Shown here one piece after another: positions 9,434-16,548 of a stretch of 64,000 nucleotides of DNA. The notes under the pieces are model-generated. The model searched no databases. It was not told the DNA's origin and worked only from the letters and a program-made list of their open reading frames with translations. The stretch is taken from contig CAZVNZ010000006.1 in assembly GCA_964628515.1 (NCBI GenBank), forward strand, positions 61,702 to 125,701, in the 5' to 3' direction. Origin of the DNA: CAZVNZ01 sp964628515 (GTDB lineage: Bacteria > Bacillota > Clostridia > Christensenellales > Christensenellaceae). Every line of letters starts with the position of its first letter. Within the stretch, counting starts at the first letter, position 1. Position numbers and translations under genes: made by a program.

Positions 9434-9533
9434 NNNNNNNNNNNNNNNNNNNNNNNNNNNNNNNNNNNNNNNNNNNNNNNNNNNNNNNNNNNNNNNNNNN
9501 NNNNNNNNNNNNNNNNNNNNNNNNNNNNNNNNN
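9434..9533. other. Assembly gap (100 N) inside the tandem array
   Basis: Exactly 100 Ns, a placeholder size. The 24 bases before it (9410-9433) are identical to the 24 after it (9534-9557), as expected when a tandem repeat cannot be resolved. Confidence 0.98.
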
Positions 9534-9561
9534 TTGCGTCAGAGTTAAGGTAGCTATATAC

Positions 9562-9602
9562 GCATTTTGTCAAAACTTGTTGCACAAGTTTTGACAAAAT
9601 GC
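9562..9602. repeat. Perfect 18-bp inverted repeat closing the array
   Basis: GCATTTTGTCAAAACTTG (9562-9579) and its exact reverse complement (9585-9602) flank a 5-base loop TTGCA. The left arm is the spacer sequence of the array units; the right arm is the same spacer in the opposite orientation, so the array ends at a junction where the repeat inverts. Confidence 0.85.
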
Positions 9603-9605
9603 TAT

Positions 9606-9646
9606 AATATACCGTAAGCACTAAAAGTGCTTACGGTATATTTTTT
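9606..9646. terminator. Strong bidirectional hairpin terminator
   Basis: Perfect 16-bp stem (9606-9621 with 9627-9642; core ACCGTAAGCAC), loop TAAAA, followed by a run of T to 9646. It probably ends the ctsR-mcsA-clpC transcript after the repeat array. Confidence 0.7.
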
Positions 9647-9703
9647 GCAAATGCAGAACTCACTTGTTTTAAAAAACCGTAGGCATACTGCTACGGAATA
9701 TTA

Positions 9704-9758
9704 ATATAGCAAATATTTTTTTATTGTAGAATTACAATATGTTTTATGGTAGCTATAT
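9704..9758. repeat. Single REP-like element related to the array
   Basis: ATATAGC (9704-9710) and GCTATAT (9752-9758) form the terminal inverted pair, with a central hairpin TTGTA-GAAT-TACAA (9724-9737). The right side, GGTAGCTATATACGCATT, is shared with the 93-bp units. The central stem sequence differs from the array but remains self-complementary. Confidence 0.6.
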
Positions 9759-9821
9759 ACGCATTTAATACCAAGAAATATTGCTATATTCCGTAATTTA
9801 TACAGAGGTTACATTGCTTTT

Positions 9822-10889
9822 ATGGGGACAGAATCTAACTTTGGAATTTTTATTGTAATATCGTTGTTGTTTGCCTTTTTTATTACATACTCAACAACAC
9901 CGTTAGTACGCAAATTTTCAATAAAAGTCGGTGCCATAGATGTTCCCAAAGATGACAGACGTTTGCATTGCGAGCCAATTCCCACAATGGGGGGGCTTGC
10001 AATTTTTATAGCTTTTGCTTTAGGTGTAATAATTTTTGTGCCCTTAGCCACAAACTATATAGGGCTTTTAATAGGTGCTCTTATGATAGTCATAATGGGT
10101 ATGATAGACGATATTTACAACTTAAAAGCATGGATAAAACTCTTAGTGCAGATAGGCGCCGCCCTTGTGGTTTGCTTTTGCGGTGTGCTTATAGACAGAA
10201 TAACTTGGTTTGGCGAAATTATATTTTTTAGAGATTGGTCTATTCCCATAACGGTGCTTTGGATTGTGGCTATAACCAACACCATAAATCTGTTAGACGG
10301 CTTAGACGGGCTTGCTTGCGGAATTTCTGCAATTTCTTCCCTTTCTCTTTTGGTGGTCTCTCTGATTTCCGCAAGGTTTGATGTTGTGGCTATTGTTGCC
10401 GCTGTGCTTGCAGGCTCCTGCCTTGGATTTTTGCCCTACAATAAAAACCCTGCCAAAATTTTTATGGGTGATGTTGGTGCCCTGTTCTTAGGGTTTGTGC
10501 TATCCGTAATTTCCATACAGGGTTTCTTTAAGGTAAATGCGGTAGTCTCCTTTATTATACCTTTTATGGTGCTTGCACTCCCTATTTTAGATACGGTTTT
10601 TGCAATACTGCGTAGATTGCTCTCGGGCAAACACCCCTTTGCCGCCGATAGAAAGCACTTTCATCACAGATTAATAGACTCCGGGCTTAACCAAAAACAA
10701 TCGGTGGTTTTACTTTATGCGGTATCCGCACTTTTGGGTATTTCCGCAATTTTGTTTTCCGCACGGCAATTTTTCGGTGCGGCTCTTGTAATGATAATTT
10801 CCTTTGGAATTGGGGTGGTAAACTGGATTGTTATTAAAAAAGAAAATAAAAATACGGAAATAAAACAGGAGAGGGAAGATGTTAAATAG
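9822..10889 (+). CDS. tagO: Undecaprenyl-phosphate GlcNAc-1-phosphate transferase (TagO/WecA/MraY family)
   Basis: This is a polytopic membrane enzyme (355 residues, about 10-11 hydrophobic helices) that transfers a HexNAc-1-phosphate from UDP-sugar to undecaprenyl phosphate, starting teichoic acid or other surface glycan synthesis. Family motifs are present: MIDDIYNLKAW, NLLDGLDGLACG, FMGDVGALFLG and the WecA/TagO-specific HHRL histidine motif HPFAADRKHFHHRL, which distinguishes it from MraY. AGAGG at 9804-9808 is a rather distant ribosome site. It overlaps the next gene by 11 bases. A surface-sugar operon at 36-44 kb could use such a lipid-linked initiator. Confidence 0.9.
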   Translation: MGTESNFGIFIVISLLFAFFITYSTTPLVRKFSIKVGAIDVPKDDRRLHCEPIPTMGGLAIFIAFALGVIIFVPLATNYIGLLIGALMIVIMGMIDDIYNLKAWIKLLVQIGAALVVCFCGVLIDRITWFGEIIFFRDWSIPITVLWIVAITNTINLLDGLDGLACGISAISSLSLLVVSLISARFDVVAIVAAVLAGSCLGFLPYNKNPAKIFMGDVGALFLGFVLSVISIQGFFKVNAVVSFIIPFMVLALPILDTVFAILRRLLSGKHPFAADRKHFHHRLIDSGLNQKQSVVLLYAVSALLGISAILFSARQFFGAALVMIISFGIGVVNWIVIKKENKNTEIKQEREDVK

Positions 10890-11385
10890 CGAGCATAGTA
10901 CATCATTGCACGATGCCGAGGTGGTGGCAAAAAACCATCCGCAAATTTGCTTTAGAGGCGAGATTGACTGCCTGTATGCAGAGGCACTGTACGTGTGTGT
11001 GTATTCCAAAGAGCAAAACTTAGGGGAAATTCACAGACAAATCGTGCATATATGTCACGTAATTAAAAAACTGATGGCAATAGAGGCAGAGCAAACATCA
11101 CAAAAAGTGGACGATATTATAGAAATGGACTCAAAATGGCTAAGGACGGTTTCAAACAATCCCAAAACTCATATAGGTACAGACCACTATCTACCAAACG
11201 AAAACGACGACATGATGCTAATACTGTTAAATAAATTAAGAGCAAAAATAAGAAGTACAGAGCGTGCTTGCGTAAATGCAGATGTAAACTACGGTGCAAA
11301 CGCATGCTTGCAAGAAAGCCTAAACAGGCTGTCTTCCGCTATTTATATTATGATGCTCAGATACAAACTAAAGGGTAAAAAATAG
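10879..11385 (+). CDS. Putative cobalamin adenosyltransferase (EutT/PduO-like)
   Basis: The 168-residue protein has the segment HPQICFRGEIDCLYAEALYV, which matches the HPRI-RGKLD-LQAE signature of EutT-type ATP:cob(I)alamin adenosyltransferases, followed by the helical region QIVHICHVIKKLMAIEAE. The helical C-terminus (LNRLSSAIYIMMLRYKL) also fits a four-helix bundle. These enzymes attach 5'-deoxyadenosyl to cobalamin. The start codon lies inside the 3' end of tagO, suggesting translational coupling. No ethanolamine or propanediol genes are nearby, so the physiological user of the cofactor is not visible. Family assignment is from motif memory only. Confidence 0.55.
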   Translation: MLNSEHSTSLHDAEVVAKNHPQICFRGEIDCLYAEALYVCVYSKEQNLGEIHRQIVHICHVIKKLMAIEAEQTSQKVDDIIEMDSKWLRTVSNNPKTHIGTDHYLPNENDDMMLILLNKLRAKIRSTERACVNADVNYGANACLQESLNRLSSAIYIMMLRYKLKGKK

Positions 11386-11406
11386 GGCAAGTACCCTGTT
11401 TTAAAT
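11379..11406 (+). terminator. Possible weak intrinsic terminator
   Basis: AAAATAGGG (11379-11387), loop CAAGTA, CCCTGTTTT (11394-11402). The stem has one mismatch and few G-C pairs, so termination before guaB is probably partial. Confidence 0.4.
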
Positions 11407-11439
11407 AAATTTTTTAATATTATATAAAGGAGCTTTTTT

Positions 11440-12891
11440 ATGAAAATTACAGAAGGTTTAACATTTGATGATGTACTGTTAAAGCCCAAAAAGAGCGAAG
11501 TTGTGCCAAACGAAATAGATGTTAGCAGTAACATAACAAAAAAAATTCGGCTAAACATACCTATAATGAGTGCGGCAATGGATACAGTTACGGAAAGCTC
11601 ACTTGCCATAGCTATTGCCAGAGAGGGCGGAATGGGCATTATTCATAAAAATATGCCAATAGAAAAGCAAGCGGAAAATGTAGACAAAGTTAAAAGAAGC
11701 GAGCATGGAGTAATTACAGACCCATTCTCTCTATCTCCCGATCACAGCGTGTTTGATGCGGACGCTTTAATGGGCAGATACAGAATTTCAGGCGTGCCCA
11801 TTATCGAAAAAGACGGTACTCTAATAGGAATTATAACCAACAGAGATATGCGTTTTGAGACGGATTATTCCAGGAAAGTCTCCGAAGTTATGACAAGCAA
11901 AAACCTAATAACTGCGCCAATAGGTACAACCCTTGAGGGCGCACAAAAAATACTGTCCAAATACAAAATAGAAAAACTGCCCTTAGTGGACAACAAAGGT
12001 AAGTTAATGGGGTTAATCACCATAAAAGATATAGAAAAATCTATACAATATCCACATTCTGCCAAAGATTCCAACGGCAGATTGCTGGTGGGTGCGGCGG
12101 TTGGCACAAGTAAGGATACTTTAGAGAGAGCGGAAGCCCTTGTAAAATCTAAGGTGGATTGCATTGCCATCGACACTGCCCACGGGCACTCGGTAAATGT
12201 GCTTAAAATGGTTGAAAAAATAAGAAATAAGTTTCCAAACATAGATATTATTGCAGGAAACGTGGCAACTAAAGAGGCGGTTAAGGATTTAATTTCCGCA
12301 GGAGCGGATTGCGTAAAGGTGGGTATTGGCCCCGGTTCCATTTGTACCACTCGTGTGGTTGCAGGCATTGGTGTTCCACAGTTTTCCGCTATCATAGAAT
12401 GTGCGGAGGAAGCCAAAAAATACGGTATAGAAATTATTGCAGACGGTGGCATAAAATACAGCGGAGATATTACAAAATCCATAGCGGGCGGTGCGGCTGC
12501 GGTTATGATAGGAAGCCTGTTTGCAGGCACTAAAGAAAGCCCGGGAGAAATGGAAATTTTCCAAGGAAGAAGTTTTAAGGTGTACAGAGGCATGGGCTCG
12601 ATATCCGCTATGCAAAAGGGTAGCGCAGACAGATATTTTCAAGAGGATAACCAAAAATTAGTACCCGAAGGGGTGGAGGGCAGAGTGCCTTTTAAAGGGC
12701 AACTGGCAGATACTACCTTCCAAATGGTGGGCGGTTTAAAATCCGGAATGGGTTATTGCGGAGCAGGCACTATTGCAGATTTACAAAAAAATGCGGAATT
12801 TGTAAGAATAACAGGGGCAGGGCTAAAAGAAAGCCACCCTCACGATATTAACATTACAAAAGAATCTCCCAATTACAGCGTTAATTTATGA
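11440..12891 (+). CDS. guaB: Inosine-5'-monophosphate dehydrogenase
   Basis: IMPDH oxidises IMP to XMP with NAD, the committed step to GMP. The 483-residue length is standard. Visible features: N-terminal TFDDVLL; two CBS domains about residues 95-210; catalytic loop GIGPGSICTTRVVAGIG with the nucleophilic Cys (near residue 304); flap motif around YRGMGS. AAAGGAGC sits 7 bases before the ATG. It starts the run guaB-larE-larB-larC1-larC2-guaA, with overlapping or very close ends (ATGA overlap with larE), and guaA catalyses the next step XMP to GMP. Confidence 0.96.
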   Translation: MKITEGLTFDDVLLKPKKSEVVPNEIDVSSNITKKIRLNIPIMSAAMDTVTESSLAIAIAREGGMGIIHKNMPIEKQAENVDKVKRSEHGVITDPFSLSPDHSVFDADALMGRYRISGVPIIEKDGTLIGIITNRDMRFETDYSRKVSEVMTSKNLITAPIGTTLEGAQKILSKYKIEKLPLVDNKGKLMGLITIKDIEKSIQYPHSAKDSNGRLLVGAAVGTSKDTLERAEALVKSKVDCIAIDTAHGHSVNVLKMVEKIRNKFPNIDIIAGNVATKEAVKDLISAGADCVKVGIGPGSICTTRVVAGIGVPQFSAIIECAEEAKKYGIEIIADGGIKYSGDITKSIAGGAAAVMIGSLFAGTKESPGEMEIFQGRSFKVYRGMGSISAMQKGSADRYFQEDNQKLVPEGVEGRVPFKGQLADTTFQMVGGLKSGMGYCGAGTIADLQKNAEFVRITGAGLKESHPHDINITKESPNYSVNL

Positions 12892-13661
12892 GCGGACAAC
12901 AAAACTTTGCCAAGTTGGTAGATTATTTTAATAAATACGACGGCGTAGCGGTGGCATTTTCGGGAGGTATGGATTCCTCATTGCTACTGTGCGCCGCTAT
13001 TGAGTCTCAAAAGGAAAAAACCATAGCTCTTACGGCAAAAACGGACTTTTTTACATGGGATGAGTGGTACAGAGTAAGAGATATTACAGAGGAGCTTGGG
13101 GCAAAAAACGAACAACTTGAAATTGAAGTCCTGACTAACGAGGAAATTACAAGCAATCCAAAAGACAGATGCTACTTTTGCAAAAAAGCTATTTTTACTA
13201 AGGTAATAGAAGTTGCCGGCAGATACAACTGCGAAATTGTGGCAGAAGGCTCAAATACAGACGATTTAGCCGACTATCGTCCGGGCAAACAGGCAATTTT
13301 AGAGTTGCAGGTAAAAAGCCCGTTGTTAGAGCTAAATTTCGGCAAAGAGGATATTAAAGAAATGCTTAAAGCCATAGGCAGAGGGTATTACATCCTCCCC
13401 CCAAACGCCTGTCTTGCAACAAGAATTAAAACAGGCGAGGAAATAACGCAGGAAAAGCTGGACTTCATATATAAGGCAGAAAAGCTTATTAAGCCTTACG
13501 CAAATGGAATATTAAGGGTAAGGTGGGATGGCGGAAATATAGTTGTTCAAGGCGAGGAAATTAAAAACAAGGAATTTATAACAGAGGAGCTAAAAATAAT
13601 GGGTGCGAAGGAAATAACCTTTGGAAAATACGAAAAAAGCGGTAGTGTAAATGCTGGATAA
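12888..13661 (+). CDS. larE: ATP-dependent sacrificial sulfur transferase LarE
   Basis: LarE adds sulfur to pyridinium-3,5-biscarboxylic acid mononucleotide during synthesis of the nickel-pincer nucleotide cofactor of lactate racemase (LarA). The 257-residue protein has the PP-loop SGGMDSS (25-31) and Cys175 in NACLATRI, at the place of the sacrificial Cys176 of Lactobacillus plantarum LarE. A CxxC (C95, C98, DRCYFCKK) is also present. Cluster-dependent LarE proteins use three Cys to hold a 4Fe-4S cluster, so either mechanism is possible. It overlaps guaB by 4 and larB by 11 bases. Confidence 0.9.
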   Translation: MSGQQNFAKLVDYFNKYDGVAVAFSGGMDSSLLLCAAIESQKEKTIALTAKTDFFTWDEWYRVRDITEELGAKNEQLEIEVLTNEEITSNPKDRCYFCKKAIFTKVIEVAGRYNCEIVAEGSNTDDLADYRPGKQAILELQVKSPLLELNFGKEDIKEMLKAIGRGYYILPPNACLATRIKTGEEITQEKLDFIYKAEKLIKPYANGILRVRWDGGNIVVQGEEIKNKEFITEELKIMGAKEITFGKYEKSGSVNAG

Positions 13662-14394
13662 AATTTTACAAGATGTTAAAGACAATAAAATAGATGTGCA
13701 GACTGCAAAAGCCCTTATAGGAAGCTCTTTTATAAGTGATTTAAAGCATACCTGCGTGGATAATATGCGCAACTTTACCCAAGGGTTTGGCGAGGTGGTG
13801 TACTGCGAAGGCAAAACCAAAGAGCAAATTGAAGATATTGCCCTTGCAATGGTAAAAAATCAAACAAAAAACGCCATGTTTACACGACTTAGCGAGGAAA
13901 AACTAAGTGCGGTTACAACGGCGGATAACCATGCAAAATACTTTAAAGATGCAGGCATAGCAGTTTTAAACTACGAAGAGCCAAAAGAAAAAATTGGCAA
14001 CATAGCCATACTTTGCGCAGGCACTTCGGATATTGCCGTGGGTGAGGAAGCGTGTGTAACAGCGGAAATTATGGGCAATAATGTTACTAAATATTATGAT
14101 GTTGGGGTTAGCGGACTGCACAGGCTACTTAATAAAATAGAGGATATACGCAAGGCAAATGTGGTGGTGGCAATAGCAGGCATGGAGGGTGCGTTGCCAA
14201 GTGTGGTAAAAGGCTTAATAACAGCCCCCCTAATAGCAGTACCCACAAGTGTGGGCTATGGCGTAACAAACGGCGGACAAACGGCATTGTTTGCCATGCT
14301 AAACAGTTGTTCCACAGGCATTGCGGTAGTAAATATAGATAACGGGTTTGGGGCAGGCTACATAGCATCATTAATAAACAGGGTGAATATATGA
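13651..14394 (+). CDS. larB: Nickel pincer cofactor biosynthesis protein LarB
   Basis: LarB carboxylates and hydrolyses nicotinic acid adenine dinucleotide to the biscarboxylated mononucleotide that LarE thiolates. The 247-residue length is usual. The C-terminal two thirds are PurE/AIR-carboxylase-like (LCAGTSDIAVGEEA, GVSGLHRLL, AGMEGALPSVVKGL, PTSVGYG). The operon position between larE and larC confirms it. The gene overlaps larE by 11 bases and larC1 by an ATGA. Confidence 0.93.
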   Translation: MLDKILQDVKDNKIDVQTAKALIGSSFISDLKHTCVDNMRNFTQGFGEVVYCEGKTKEQIEDIALAMVKNQTKNAMFTRLSEEKLSAVTTADNHAKYFKDAGIAVLNYEEPKEKIGNIAILCAGTSDIAVGEEACVTAEIMGNNVTKYYDVGVSGLHRLLNKIEDIRKANVVVAIAGMEGALPSVVKGLITAPLIAVPTSVGYGVTNGGQTALFAMLNSCSTGIAVVNIDNGFGAGYIASLINRVNI

Positions 14395-15107
14395 AAACAC
14401 TATTTATAGAATGTGCCTCCGGCATCAGCGGAAATATGATGCTTGGAGCCTTAATAGACTTGCAAAACAACAAAGAGGATTTTTTGCGAGAAATACATAA
14501 GTTAAACATAGGAAACTTATACGACATCATCATCACAAGGGCAAAAAAACACGATGTTTACGGCACGCATGTGGATATTATAGTAAAAGAGGAGCCCACA
14601 AGCAGAAATATTTTTGACATTCGTGATATTATCGCAGGCAGTAGCATAACAGCCAACGCAAAGGCGCTTGCGGAGGAAATTTTTAACACCCTTGCAAAAG
14701 GCGAGGCTAAGGTGCATAAAACCACCATAGGTAAGGTGCATTTTCACGAGGTGGGTGCTATTGATTCTATCATAGATATTTGTGGCTGTGCAATTATTTT
14801 GGATGTTTTGGAGTACGACGAAATCGTAGTTTCTCCAATTAATTTAGGCAGTGGCAAGGTAAAATGTGCTCACGGGTTATTGGATGTACCTGCGCCGGCG
14901 GTAAAAGAGATACTAAAAAATGTACCTACGTACATATATAATAAAGAAAACGGAGAACTCACAACACCAACGGGAGCGGCAATCATCAAAACCATTGCAA
15001 ACAGATACAATGTAATAGATACCGACGGTTTTAACGCAGGTATTGGGGTAGGAACAAAAAATCTGGTTACTCAACCAAATATTTTAAAGGTGTATTATGA
15101 TGCGTAA
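14391..15107 (+). CDS. larC: LarC N-terminal part (LarC1), nickel insertion protein
   Basis: LarC is the CTP-dependent nickel insertase (cyclometallase) of the same pathway. This 238-residue reading frame carries the N-terminal domain: FIECASGISGNMMLGALIDL, then KVHFHEVGAIDSIIDI, GSGKVKCAHG, LTTPTGAAII. It stops at 15107 where single-chain LarC would continue into its C-terminal domain, which lies in the overlapping next frame. In L. plantarum, LarC1 and LarC2 are joined by programmed ribosomal frameshifting; here the shift needed would be +1 (or -2). Two separate chains translated by coupling are equally possible. Confidence 0.88.
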   Translation: MKTLFIECASGISGNMMLGALIDLQNNKEDFLREIHKLNIGNLYDIIITRAKKHDVYGTHVDIIVKEEPTSRNIFDIRDIIAGSSITANAKALAEEIFNTLAKGEAKVHKTTIGKVHFHEVGAIDSIIDICGCAIILDVLEYDEIVVSPINLGSGKVKCAHGLLDVPAPAVKEILKNVPTYIYNKENGELTTPTGAAIIKTIANRYNVIDTDGFNAGIGVGTKNLVTQPNILKVYYDA

Positions 15108-15525
15108 AGAAATTATTAGTGAAATTAGTTTTAATGTAGACGATATTACGGGCGAGGAAATGGGATATTTTTTAAATATCGTTATGGAAACAGGTGCGCT
15201 TGACGCCTGGGCAATGCCTATTTTTATGAAAAAACAAAGACCGGCATACGCAATAACCGTTTTGTGTAAAAAAGAGGAGGCGTCTAATATTTGCGATTGT
15301 ATTTTTAAGCACACAAGCACAATGGGTTTAAGAATAAGCGTTAAAGACAGAATAGTGCTTGAGCGCCAAACGGTGTTTTTTGAGTCCTCCTTCGGCACGG
15401 TTAGAGTAAAATGTGCAGGCAACAAAAAGCATATAGAGTACGACGATTTAGCAAAAATAGCAAAAAAATACGATACAAGTATATCAAGCATAAAAGAAAA
15501 AATTATGCAGGAAATAGATTTTTAA
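15097..15525 (+). CDS. larC: LarC C-terminal part (LarC2)
   Basis: The 142-residue frame contains the C-terminal LarC domain (ISFNVDDITGEEMGYFLNIV, GALDAWAMPIFMKKQRPAY, ERQTVFFESSFGTVRVK). It overlaps larC1 by 11 bases in the +1 frame; its own ATGATG at 15097-15102 could support independent initiation, but no clear ribosome site is seen beyond AAAGG at 15087-15091. The combined length with larC1 (380 residues) is close to that of single-chain LarC. Confidence 0.85.
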   Translation: MMRKEIISEISFNVDDITGEEMGYFLNIVMETGALDAWAMPIFMKKQRPAYAITVLCKKEEASNICDCIFKHTSTMGLRISVKDRIVLERQTVFFESSFGTVRVKCAGNKKHIEYDDLAKIAKKYDTSISSIKEKIMQEIDF

Positions 15526-15548
15526 TTCAAACAAAGGGAGAATTGCCA

Positions 15549-16487
15549 ATGAAAGAATATGCTCAAAAATCCATAGAAAACATTCAAAAAGAAGTGCAAG
15601 AAAAAAAGGTGCTTTTAGCCTTATCGGGAGGTGTAGACAGCTCTGTTTGCGCCGTACTGCTACAAAAAGCCATTGGCAGTAAGCTTACTTGCATTTTTGT
15701 GGATACAGGACTTATGCGTAAAAACGAGGCTGCGGAAGTGGAAGCACTTTTTACACAGCAATTTAAAGTAAATTTAATAGTTGTAAACGCTCAAAAGCGT
15801 TTTTTGGATAAACTAAAGGGCGTTACAGACCCGGAGCAAAAGCGCAAAATTATAGGCGAGGAATTTATTAGGGTATTTGAGGAAGAGGCAAAAAAATTAG
15901 GCAAAATAGAGTTTTTGGCTCAAGGCACAATTTATCCCGATATTGTAGAGAGCGGTGTGGGGAAAAACAAGTTGGTAAAAAGCCATCACAATGTGGGCGG
16001 ACTTCCAAAAAACATTGGCTTTGACGGCTTAATAGAGCCACTTAAGGAGCTATACAAAGAGGATGTACGAGCCCTTGGCTTAGAGCTTGGCTTGCCCAAA
16101 AATATGGTATACAGGCAACCCTTCCCAGGCCCCGGTTTAGGAGTGCGTGTAATTGGAGAAATCACTCAAGAAAAGTTAGATGTTTTGCGAGATGCGGATT
16201 TTATAGTAAGAGAAGAAATAGAAAAGGCAAATTTAGATATTTGGCAATATTTTGCGGTAATAACGGATATGAGGAGTGTTGGTGTTAAAAATGAAAGCCG
16301 TACCTACGGCACCACCATAGCAATAAGGGCAATAAACACGAAAGACGCAATAACGGCAAATTTTGCAAAAATCCCATATGAAGTGTTAGAGGTAATTTCC
16401 GCACGAATTTTGGATGAAGTGGCGGATGTCAATAGGGTGGTTTATGATATTACCAATAAGCCTCCGGCTACTATTGAGTGGGAATAG
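15549..16487 (+). CDS. guaA: GMP synthase ATP-pyrophosphatase subunit (no glutaminase domain)
   Basis: This enzyme adenylates XMP and aminates it to GMP. ATG 15549 follows AAAGGGAG; the 312-residue product starts directly with the PP-loop domain (ALSGGVDSSVCAV, about 26-38) and continues to the dimerisation domain (PFPGPGLGVRVIGE; C-terminus PPATIEWE). The ~190-residue class I glutamine amidotransferase domain of usual bacterial GuaA (about 510 residues) is absent. The architecture equals the GuaAb subunit of archaeal two-subunit enzymes, so a separate GuaAa or free ammonia is required; none is in the window. Its last codons are the integration site of the neighbouring mobile element: the stop is TAG here, TAA before insertion. 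Confidence 0.92.
   Translation: MKEYAQKSIENIQKEVQEKKVLLALSGGVDSSVCAVLLQKAIGSKLTCIFVDTGLMRKNEAAEVEALFTQQFKVNLIVVNAQKRFLDKLKGVTDPEQKRKIIGEEFIRVFEEEAKKLGKIEFLAQGTIYPDIVESGVGKNKLVKSHHNVGGLPKNIGFDGLIEPLKELYKEDVRALGLELGLPKNMVYRQPFPGPGLGVRVIGEITQEKLDVLRDADFIVREEIEKANLDIWQYFAVITDMRSVGVKNESRTYGTTIAIRAINTKDAITANFAKIPYEVLEVISARILDEVADVNRVVYDITNKPPATIEWE
16476..16486 (+). repeat. attL core (direct repeat)
   Basis: GAGTGGGAATA, encoding the last residues and first two stop bases of GuaA. An identical copy is at 28988-28998. Confidence 0.8.
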
Positions 16488-16494
16488 GTCTTAC

Positions 16495-16540
16495 ATCCTT
16501 GCAAACCCTGTATTCATGCGGGTTTGCAAGGATTTTTCTT
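16495..16540 (+). terminator. Strong bidirectional terminator between guaA and the integrase
   Basis: 14-bp perfect stem (ATCCTTGCAAACCC at 16495-16508 with 16520-16533), 11-base loop, then TTTTTCTTTTT. It lies inside the element, so the element itself supplies a terminator for the guaA transcript it interrupted and shields the convergent integrase gene. Confidence 0.88.
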
Positions 16541-16548
16541 TTTATTGG

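Larger units (their letters stand above)
8958..9602. repeat. 93-bp tandem repeat array with REP-like hairpins (assembly gap inside)
   Basis: The unit recurs at 8964, 9057, 9150, 9243, 9336 and 9429, an exact 93-bp period, and is interrupted by 100 Ns before a final partial unit from 9534. Each unit contains a perfect small hairpin GACGC-TTT-GCGTC (first at 9031-9043) flanked by an inverted pair TACATAGC ... GCTATGTA, and a spacer with another inverted pair ATTTTGTC ... GACAAAAT. Two versions differ at a few positions (ATGTACGC vs ATATACGC, CACAGAC vs CACAAGAC, CAGACGTT vs CAGAGTT) and alternate at first. No supported coding sequence is seen. The true copy number is unknown. Confidence 0.92.

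Noticed and set aside
8958..9602. CRISPR array suggested by the regular repeats at 9 kb
   Set aside because: Whole 93-bp units are repeated including the supposed spacers; no unique spacers and no cas genes.
9430..9621. Open frame crossing the N gap on the minus strand
   Set aside because: Most of it is undetermined sequence and the rest is repeat and terminator stem; no coding support.
15411..15548. Upstream extension of guaA to 15411
   Set aside because: The added residues overlap larC2 in another frame and do not resemble GuaA; ATG 15549 has a good ribosome site.
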